Assembly: GCA_027486405.1 (NCBI GenBank)
Contig: JAIXPD010000049.1
Coordinates: forward strand, 1 to 64,000
Length of the DNA stretch: 64,000 nt
From: Azospirillum sp.
Lineage (GTDB): Bacteria > Pseudomonadota > Alphaproteobacteria > Azospirillales > Azospirillaceae
Reading direction: 5' to 3'
The notes beneath the pieces were generated by a model that saw only the letters and a program-made list of their open reading frames with translations, ran no database searches and was not told the DNA's origin. The position numbers were made by a program, and so were the translations under genes. Position 1 is the stretch's first letter; every line of letters starts with the position of its first letter. Positions 58,543 through 64,000 of this stretch are shown here, piece after piece.

Positions 58543-58915
58543 GGCTGGCCTCCTGGGCGCGCAAAAGCTCGTGATAGACTTGGTTGGCGATGCCAAGACC
58601 GCCGCGTTGGACAACTTGCTTGCCGAATTGTTCGACCAGCATCGGCTTGAACATGTCTTCACCGCGCCCGCCACCAAAGGTTTCGTCGGTGCCGATGCCG
58701 TCGAACATGTGGCCCAGCATCTGGCTGACGAAGGTGGCTTCGAACTCGTTGGCGGATTTGCGGAGCTGGGCAACCTTTGCCGGGGCGATCTTGGCTTCCA
58801 GATCGGCGGTTTTTGCCTCGGTGCGGACGCCGAACCCCTCGGCCTTGGCCCGTTCGATCAACGTCGGCAGGCGGGGCGCTGCGGCGGTGGGCAGGGCGGG
58901 GGTCAGGTCCATCAT
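58535..58915 (-). CDS. flgJ: Rod-binding protein, FlgJ N-terminal domain only
   Basis: 126 residues. It contains the rod-binding segment 'AQLRKSANEFEATFVSQMLGHMFDGIGTDETFGGGRGEDMFKPMLVEQFGKQVV' and lacks the C-terminal muramidase domain of enterobacterial FlgJ, as is usual in Alphaproteobacteria (where it is also called cheL). It is needed for rod assembly through the periplasm. Its ATG overlaps the flgI stop (ATGA). Confidence 0.93.
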   Translation of the reverse strand: MMDLTPALPTAAAPRLPTLIERAKAEGFGVRTEAKTADLEAKIAPAKVAQLRKSANEFEATFVSQMLGHMFDGIGTDETFGGGRGEDMFKPMLVEQFGKQVVQRGGLGIANQVYHELLRAQEASHG

Positions 58916-60054
58916 ATCACCTCGATCTCGGCTTGCAGGGCACCGGCGGCCTTGATCGACTGAAGGATGGCGATCATGTCCCGTGGTCCCACACCCAGAG
59001 CATTCAAGGATTGTACCAACTCTTGCAGAGTCACCCCGGAATTCATCACCGCCAGCCGATTGTTCGATTGATCGTCCACCTGGATGTCGGTGCGCGGGAC
59101 CACGGCGGTCTGCCCCTGGCTGAACGGGCCGGGTTGGCTGACCTGCGGGGTTTCGGTGATGCGGATGGTCAGGTTGCCCTGGGCGATGGCGACGGTGGAG
59201 ATGCGGACATTCTCGCCCATCACGATGACGCCGGATTTCTCGTCCACCACGACGCGGGCGACCTGATCGGGGGTGATGCGGAGCTGTTCGATTTCGGTGA
59301 TGAGGCCCACCACGTCGCCGCGCCGGGCGTCGGGAACGTTGAGCAGCACCGACGACGGGTCGGTCGCCTGGGCGCGGTTGCCGCGCAATTGGATGTTGAT
59401 GGCGGTGGCGACCCGCTGGGCGGTGGTGAAGTCGGGGTTGCGCAGGCTGAGGCGCAGCACCGGCAATTCGGCCAGCGAGAATTGGATCTCGCGCTCCACG
59501 ATCGCCCCGGAGGAGATGCGCCCGGCGGTGGGAACGCCGCGCGTCACGCTCGCCCCCTGGCCCTGGGCGGAAAAGCCCGACACCGCGATGGGGCCTTGCG
59601 CGACGGCGTACACCTCGCCATCGGCACCCATCATCGGGGTGACGAGCAGGGTGCCGCCCAGCAGGCTCTTGCTGTCGCCCATCGCCGACACCGACACGTC
59701 GATCCGTGTGCCCTGCGCGGCGTAGGCCTGGAGCGTGGCCGTCACCATCACCGCCGCCACGTTCTTGGTGCGCATGTTGGTGCCGCGCGTGTTCACCCCC
59801 ATCCGCTCCAGCATGCCGGTCAGGCTCTGTTCGGTGAAGGGGGAGTTGTTCAGGCTGTCGCCCGTGCCGTTCAGGCCGACGACCAGGCCATAGCCGATCA
59901 GCATGTTGTCGCGCACGCCTTCGACATCGACCACATCCTTGATGCGGGCGGACGCGGCCTCGGCCGACGTGGCGGGCAGGCTGATCGCCAGCAGCAGCGC
60001 GGCGGCGGCGATGGTGGCGGTGCGGCGCAGAAGGGCGAAGGAACGGGACAGCAT
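58912..60054 (-). CDS. flgI: Flagellar P-ring protein
   Basis: 380 residues from the ATG at 60054 with a signal peptide ending SAEA (MLSRSFALLRRTATIAAAALLLAISLPATSAEA). The body is canonical FlgI: 'RIKDVVDVEGVRDNMLIGYGLVVGLNGTGDSLNNSPFTEQSLTGMLERMGVN' and 'LGVGPRDMIAILQSIKAAGALQAEIEVI'. It forms the peptidoglycan ring of the basal body. It leads the flgI-flgJ-flgN-like operon and is divergent from fliX, with a sigma-54-type promoter in front. Confidence 0.97.
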   Translation of the reverse strand: MLSRSFALLRRTATIAAAALLLAISLPATSAEAASARIKDVVDVEGVRDNMLIGYGLVVGLNGTGDSLNNSPFTEQSLTGMLERMGVNTRGTNMRTKNVAAVMVTATLQAYAAQGTRIDVSVSAMGDSKSLLGGTLLVTPMMGADGEVYAVAQGPIAVSGFSAQGQGASVTRGVPTAGRISSGAIVEREIQFSLAELPVLRLSLRNPDFTTAQRVATAINIQLRGNRAQATDPSSVLLNVPDARRGDVVGLITEIEQLRITPDQVARVVVDEKSGVIVMGENVRISTVAIAQGNLTIRITETPQVSQPGPFSQGQTAVVPRTDIQVDDQSNNRLAVMNSGVTLQELVQSLNALGVGPRDMIAILQSIKAAGALQAEIEVI

Positions 60055-60088
60055 GTTGCGGGCACTCCTGAACGGACGGGCTGTCTTA

Positions 60089-60105
60089 TTCAAACGTCGT
60101 GCCAG
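60089..60105 (-). promoter_or_regulatory. Sigma-54-type promoter of flgI
   Basis: On the minus strand CTGGCACGACGTTTGAA: a perfect -24 element TGGCACG, and a -12 element TTGAA with one mismatch to TTGCW at the correct spacing. It sits 35-51 bp upstream of the flgI start. Confidence 0.65.
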
Positions 60106-60299
60106 CGCTTGGAAACTGCCGGATCGCGGGGGTGGCCTGGGGGTGGTGGGCGGAAAAAGGTGGCGGATGCAGGGTTTTCCCCGTCCGGGCGGCAATTTTT
60201 GCCCGATTGCGGCAAGGCTTGACCGGGTGATAAGGTTGCATCATCTATGGTACGGGCGTTCACCGCGTCCTTCTTCTCTCGCAAACGGTCGCACGGAAC

Positions 60300-60728
60300 A
60301 TGAAAGTCGAAGGCCCCGGCAAAACACGAGCCAGCGGTACGGTGCGCCGAACCGGCAAGGCCGACAGCGCGTCCGGTGCCGCGTTCTCCAAGCAATTGGT
60401 GAGCGAGACCAGCGCCACCGCCCATGGTGTCACCGCCACGGCCTCGATGACCGGCGTCAGCGGCGTGCTCGCCCTCCAAGAGGTGGACGCGACCGACGAC
60501 GCGACAGCGCGCGCGTCCCGTGGGAAGATGCGGGCCGAAGAGATGCTGGACAAGCTGGAGGAGATCCAGCACGGCTTGCTGTCCGGCACCTTGTCCAGCC
60601 AGAAGCTGGTCGAGTTGGCCAAGGTCGTGCAATCCCGCCGCGCCCAGGTCGATGATCCTGACCTCGCCGAACTTCTCGATGAAATCGATCTGCGCGCCCA
60701 GGTCGAGTTGGCCAAGCTGACCTCCTGA
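60300..60728 (+). CDS. fliX: Flagellar assembly trans-acting factor FliX
   Basis: 142 residues. The conserved C-terminal half reads 'GKMRAEEMLDKLEEIQHGLLSGTLSSQKLVELAKVVQSRRAQVDDPDLAELLDEIDLRAQVELAKL', as in Caulobacter FliX. FliX couples early flagellar assembly to the activator FlbD and sigma-54-dependent flagellar genes. It is divergent from flgI by 245 bp, the same relation as in Caulobacter. The N-terminal 60 residues are low complexity. FlbD itself is not in the window. Confidence 0.93.
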   Translation: MKVEGPGKTRASGTVRRTGKADSASGAAFSKQLVSETSATAHGVTATASMTGVSGVLALQEVDATDDATARASRGKMRAEEMLDKLEEIQHGLLSGTLSSQKLVELAKVVQSRRAQVDDPDLAELLDEIDLRAQVELAKLTS

Positions 60729-60994
60729 CCCTGTCCTTTTCCGATGGGCTTTCGATGACCCGGTGCCTTTCTGGTCCGGGCGTCTCGTCGGTCTTTTGGC
60801 GCTCCAGCCGACCCAGCCCCCTTGCGGCGGATCCGCCGGATGCGGGGTGGCGTGGCGACCACAGTCACAATTCTTTTTTATTCCAAGGGCTTGTTTGGTC
60901 GTTGTCCAGGCCAACCATAGGGTTGCGGTCCCGGCGGTGGCTGCCTATACTCCGCGCCGCCCGGATCACCCCTTTTTGCGTTGGATGCTCTCGG

Positions 60995-61414
60995 ATGACG
61001 TCGTCGCCGCTGCCAGAGAACTACTCCCCGTCGGAAGACGAGGAGTTCATGAACCCGACGATGGTGGAGTATTTCCGCCGGAAGCTCGTGCGCTGGCGCG
61101 CCGAACTGCTGGCCGAATCCACCGAAACACTGAACAGCCTTCAGGAAGGTGGGATCCAGGAACCGGACATCGCCGACCGTGCGTCGGCGGAAACCGACCG
61201 CGCCCTGGAACTGCGCACCCGCGACCGCGAACGCAAGCTGATCTCCAAGATCGACGCGGCGTTGGGCCGGATCGCCGATGGCAGCTTTGGCTATTGCGAG
61301 GAAACCGGTGATCCGATTTCCGTCCGCCGCCTGGACGCCCGCCCGATCGCGACGCTGAGCCTGGAGGCCCAGGAGCGTCACGAGCGGATGGAGCGGACCC
61401 AACGCGACGACTGA
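60995..61414 (+). CDS. dksA: DksA-family transcription factor lacking the zinc-finger cysteines
   Basis: 139 residues from the ATG at 60995. The coiled-coil arms and the tip Asp region are seen in 'FRRKLVRWRAELLAESTETLNSLQEGGIQEPDIADRASAETDRALELRTRDRERKLISKIDAALGRI'. The globular part reads 'GSFGYCEETGDPISVRRLDARPIATLSLEAQERHERMER': only one of the four zinc cysteines of E. coli DksA remains, which is common in Alphaproteobacteria. DksA binds RNA polymerase with ppGpp. A strong terminator follows. Confidence 0.93.
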   Translation: MTSSPLPENYSPSEDEEFMNPTMVEYFRRKLVRWRAELLAESTETLNSLQEGGIQEPDIADRASAETDRALELRTRDRERKLISKIDAALGRIADGSFGYCEETGDPISVRRLDARPIATLSLEAQERHERMERTQRDD

Positions 61415-61474
61415 CCCACCCCAAGGCCCCCCATCCCGAAAGGTGAGGTGGCCTGTGGTGTGACGATCACGCTG

Positions 61475-61518
61475 CAACAGCGCGCGGACCGCGATGGCCG
61501 CGCGCTGTTGTGCGTTTT
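61475..61518 (+). terminator. Terminator after dksA
   Basis: Perfect 13-bp stem CAACAGCGCGCGG (61475-61487) / CCGCGCGCTGTTG (61498-61510), then TGCGTTTT. It lies 60 bp after the dksA stop and before the convergent peptidase gene. Beyond it are short direct repeats (TGTGCGTTTTGG twice, AGGTGGTGCC twice, 61509-61560). Confidence 0.75.
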
Positions 61519-61563
61519 GGGCTGTGCGTTTTGGAGGTGGTGCCTTTGGAGGTGGTGCCAGGG

Positions 61564-62352
61564 TCAGGCGATGATGCCGTAGCCTTCGGAGAAGGCCGCC
61601 CGCATGTAGTCGGGACTGGCGTAGACGAATCCCTTGTCGCCCCAGGCCTCCGACCAGCTGTTGCGGATGATGAAGGCTCCGTCCGCCCGGTAGCCGACGA
61701 TGCACACCGCGTGTCCGCCGCCCGCCGTGTCGGCGTTGTACCGCACCAACTCCCCGCGCGCGCCCGCCTTCATCCACGATGAGTCGACAACGAGTCGGCT
61801 GATGATCGGTCCGCCGGTCGCCAGCCATTTGCGCCACACGGTCAGGTTGACGCCAAGATTGTGGTAGCTGCGGATTTTGAAGCGGGCCGCCTTGGTGTAG
61901 AAATCCTGCGCCGTCCCCTGCCACAGCGCGCCGTGCAGCGGCAGATCGTCTTCCAGCGCGCAGCCATAAGTCCGGGCGATGTCGAGCGCGCGTTTGACCT
62001 CCGTCCCTTCCTGCTCGATGAAGGTGGTGGGGTAGCTGGTCAGCGTGTCGGTCTCCTTGTCCGCCATCCAGATGAAGCGCGCCGACAGCCGGGTGCCGAA
62101 GCCGATTGCGCCCTTTTTGGCGAAATGGTAGCGCAGCAGCCCATCCGCCGTGGCAAAGCCGACGCAGGCCCCGGTCTGGCCCTGGTTGCTGACGGTCCAA
62201 TCCGGGCTGCGCAGATCCACCGAGTCCGGCAGCGCGCTGGAGGACAGCGCCTGCACCGTCCCGGCGTCCAACGCCGCCTGCCAGGACCAATCCCGTTGCG
62301 GCTCGCGGGAGGGAATGCAATTCAGCACGTAAGGAAGCGGTTGATCGGGCAT
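61564..62352 (-). CDS. Papain-like (C1 family) cysteine peptidase, cytosolic
   Basis: 262 residues from the ATG at 62352; longer readings are unlikely because the sequence upstream is not protein-like. The catalytic set is complete: Gln and Cys in VSNQGQTGACVGFATADGLLRY (Q57 or Q59, C63), His in GGGHAVCIVGY (H214) and Asn in FIIRNSWSEAWGDKGFVY (N231). There is no signal peptide and only about 50 residues before the active-site region, so no full propeptide. Bacterial members of this type are poorly studied; some are effectors or phage/defence-linked. It is divergent from a restriction-modification pair, 170 bp away. Confidence 0.85.
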   Translation of the reverse strand: MPDQPLPYVLNCIPSREPQRDWSWQAALDAGTVQALSSSALPDSVDLRSPDWTVSNQGQTGACVGFATADGLLRYHFAKKGAIGFGTRLSARFIWMADKETDTLTSYPTTFIEQEGTEVKRALDIARTYGCALEDDLPLHGALWQGTAQDFYTKAARFKIRSYHNLGVNLTVWRKWLATGGPIISRLVVDSSWMKAGARGELVRYNADTAGGGHAVCIVGYRADGAFIIRNSWSEAWGDKGFVYASPDYMRAAFSEGYGIIA

Positions 62353-62522
62353 GGTCGGTGTCCGTTCTGCGGATGCGTCGCGTTGGGAATGGTTTGCCGA
62401 TGAAACTCCCCCGATGGTTGATTCGATTCGCCGGGCTGTAAAGGGGGTGTGTGAGCGAGGGGGGCAGGGCTTGTCATTCAGACCCGCATCGGGCATCAAA
62501 CCGGACACGATCCGAGGATGAG

Positions 62523-63482
62523 ATGAGCCGTTTCACATCGCTGGAAATCTGCGCCGGAGCCGGTGGGCAGGCGTTGGGGCTGGAGCGTGCCGGCTTCGAT
62601 CACACCGCTTTGGTGGAAATCGAACCGGCGGCTTGCGCCACCCTGCGTCTGAACCGTCCGCATTGGAACGTCATTGAAGGCGATCTGCGGGCTTTCGATG
62701 GCCGACCCTACAAGGGTGTGGACCTGTTGGCCGGCGGGGTTCCATGTCCGCCCTTTTCCAAGGCGGGCAAACAGCTTGGGGCCGATGATGAGCGTGATCT
62801 GTTTCCGGAGGCGTTGCGGCTGGTCGATGAGATTCGCCCCCAAGCGGTGATGCTTGAAAATGTCCGGGGCCTGCTGGACGCCGTGTTCGAGGATTATCGG
62901 ACCAAGGTGGAAAAGCAATTGGGGCAACTGGGCTACGCGCCTGGGTGGCGGTTGTTGAACGCATCGGATTTTGGTGTGTCGCAGCTTCGTCCCCGTGTGG
63001 TCTTTGTCGGGATTCGCAAGGATCGGGCGGAGCATTTTTCCTGGCCTGACCCAGTCAAAATTCAGCCGCCGACGGTTGGTGCGCTGCTGCACCCGCTGAT
63101 GGCGGCCAACGGGTGGCGCGGCGCGGATCGCTGGCGGGAACAGGCGGGCAGCATCGCGCCAACCTTGGTTGGTGGTTCCAAGAAACATGGCGGTCCGGAT
63201 CTGGGGCCGACGCGTGCCAAGCGGGCCTGGGCGGCGCTGGGGGTCGATGGCATGGGATTGTGGGACGACGCCCCGCCGCGCGACTTTGTCGGCATGCCCC
63301 GCCTGACCCCGCGCATGGCGGCGTTGATCCAGGGCTTTCCAGACGATTGGCGGTTCTCTGGCCGCAAAACGGCGGCTTATCGGCAGATCGGCAACGCCTT
63401 TCCGCCACCGGTGGCCGAAGCGGTGGCCCGACGGATCGGGGTGGCGCTGGCGGCGCGGTCTTCGCTGCGGGTGGCGTCATGA
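62523..63482 (+). CDS. DNA (cytosine-5) methyltransferase of a type II restriction-modification system
   Basis: 319 residues from the ATG at 62523 with GAGGATG upstream. All C5-methyltransferase motifs are present in order: I SLEICAGAGGQALGLERAGF, IV GGVPCPPFSKAGKQ (catalytic C75), VI MLENVRGL, VIII QLRPRVVFVGI, a target-recognition region (about 185-260), IX LTPRMAALIQGFPDDW and X YRQIGNAFPPPVAEAV. The gene ends in ATGA overlapping the nuclease start. The nuclease's likeness to NgoMIV suggests the site GCCGGC. Codon use is less GC-biased than in the flagellar genes, which fits lateral transfer. Confidence 0.94.
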   Translation: MSRFTSLEICAGAGGQALGLERAGFDHTALVEIEPAACATLRLNRPHWNVIEGDLRAFDGRPYKGVDLLAGGVPCPPFSKAGKQLGADDERDLFPEALRLVDEIRPQAVMLENVRGLLDAVFEDYRTKVEKQLGQLGYAPGWRLLNASDFGVSQLRPRVVFVGIRKDRAEHFSWPDPVKIQPPTVGALLHPLMAANGWRGADRWREQAGSIAPTLVGGSKKHGGPDLGPTRAKRAWAALGVDGMGLWDDAPPRDFVGMPRLTPRMAALIQGFPDDWRFSGRKTAAYRQIGNAFPPPVAEAVARRIGVALAARSSLRVAS

Positions 63483-64000
63483 CGGTGTTCGCCGACGCCC
63501 GTCGGGCGTTTCACGCCGCGTTGCGGGAAACCACCCTCACCACCAACACGGCGGGCGTGGTCAGCAACGCGGACAAAGACAGCGCCATCAGCAAAGCGTT
63601 GGCCCGTGGCATCGCGGAGCGGCTGGATGCGCAAACCGTTGGTGAGCGGATCGCCGGACAAACCTCCGGCAACCAGTTTGAGGGTTTGTGCGCCGACTTT
63701 CTGCGCAACACGTTTCTGACTCTCGGGCATTTGCGCCCGGGGCGATGGGACGTGCGGCAGGTGTCCGGGCGCAACCGACTGGAAATCGCTCTTTATGAAC
63801 AATACGCCCATCTCATCGCCTTGAATCGCGCCGCGCGCCAGGATCCGGAATTGGCGGCAGCCTTGGGCAGCGATTACACGATCACTCCCGACATTGTTGT
63901 GGTGCGAGAGCCGGAGTCGGAGACCACGATCAACGCCCATGACCGTCTGGTGGATGAGCGCGTGGCGACCTTATCCAGCTTGCGCGCGGTCAATGGCGGG
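63479..64000 (+). CDS. NgoMIV-like type II restriction endonuclease, partial
   Basis: 174 residues before the right window edge; the 3' end is missing. The ATG (63479) overlaps the methyltransferase stop. The sequence has the recognisable NgoMIV run: 'RRAFHAAL', 'TTNTAGVVSNADKDSAISKALARGIAERL', 'VGERIAGQTSGNQFEGLCADFL', 'LRPGRWDVRQVSGRNRLEIALYEQYAHLIAL' and 'PELAAALGSDYTITPDIVV'. The metal ligand D138 (TITPD) and an upstream Glu of the Cfr10I/NgoMIV type (E68, NQFEGL) are present; the catalytic Lys region lies beyond the edge. NgoMIV is a tetrameric enzyme that cuts G^CCGGC. Specificity here is inferred from similarity. Confidence 0.9.
   Translation, partial: MTVFADARRAFHAALRETTLTTNTAGVVSNADKDSAISKALARGIAERLDAQTVGERIAGQTSGNQFEGLCADFLRNTFLTLGHLRPGRWDVRQVSGRNRLEIALYEQYAHLIALNRAARQDPELAAALGSDYTITPDIVVVREPESETTINAHDRLVDERVATLSSLRAVNGG

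Noticed and set aside
60825..60838. Perfect 14-bp palindrome CGGCGGATCCGCCG between fliX and dksA
   Set aside because: No loop and no T-run; too common a type of sequence in GC-rich DNA to call a site.

Overview
The window comes from a high-GC, flagellated alphaproteobacterium, most likely of the Rhodospirillales/Azospirillum type. Several genes are largely confined to Alphaproteobacteria: sciP (CtrA inhibitor), fliX (flagellar trans-acting factor) and mmcB. Two phasin genes behind TGC-rich PhaR-type boxes, a phosphate acetyltransferase fused to a MaoC hydratase domain, a solo Anbu peptidase and many two-component kinases fit the same group. This placement is inference from gene content; there is no rRNA gene here.

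Layout. 1-2.9 kb: the end of a GH19-type lysozyme, a class II glutamine amidotransferase, an azoreductase and a glutathione S-transferase. 2.9-8.3 kb: an FHA/cyclase protein, then a TetR repressor with a near-perfect operator leading a HlyD/ABC-2 exporter operon, which is interrupted by an inverted gene for a small secreted protein. 8.4-12.8 kb: the murein endopeptidase MepA, a methyltransferase, tRNA-Leu(CAG) and tRNA-Ala(GGC), and a glutathionylspermidine-synthase-like ATP-grasp enzyme. 12.2-14 kb: two phasin genes with the same promoter design. 14-20.6 kb: Anbu, a lipoprotein, a D,D-carboxypeptidase with a SPOR domain, a receiver-HPt protein, MmcB and a soluble PAS kinase. 21-24 kb: the Pta-AckA pair. 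24-24.7 kb: a small AT-richer island with one orphan gene. 24.7-31 kb: a TctDE-like two-component system divergent from an iron-type (FbpABC-like) ABC importer. 31-38 kb: pyrE, a diguanylate cyclase, a nitronate monooxygenase, a molybdopterin oxidoreductase and a TPR/FkbM methyltransferase. 39-47 kb: a TRAP importer (DctMQP) divergent from its probable kinase/LuxR-type regulator, plus another kinase. 47-51 kb: a pentapeptide-repeat protein, a Tat-exported DUF882 enzyme, a MaoC/TetR divergent pair and sciP. 51-55 kb: a NitT/TauT-type ABC ATPase with a fused double permease behind a structured leader. 55-60.7 kb: flagellar genes fliK-flgD and flgI-flgJ-flgN-like, with sigma-54-type promoters, and divergent fliX. 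61-64 kb: dksA lacking its zinc cysteines, a papain-like peptidase, and a type II restriction-modification pair whose nuclease resembles NgoMIV and is cut by the window edge.

How the parts relate. Most transport operons sit back to back with a dedicated regulator (TetR-exporter, TctDE-iron-type importer, kinase/LuxR-TRAP importer, TetR-MaoC), and operator-like repeats can be read between the divergent members. The flagellar block, fliX and sciP belong to the CtrA-governed motility programme. Phasins and Pta-AckA point to polyhydroxyalkanoate storage and acetyl-CoA overflow metabolism.

No wholly new multi-gene system is evident. The least explained structures are the leader of the fused ABC permease (a 19-residue upstream peptide with competing hairpins), the orphan gene at 24.3 kb with a terminator inside its leader, the secreted gene inside the exporter operon, and some intergenic repeats.
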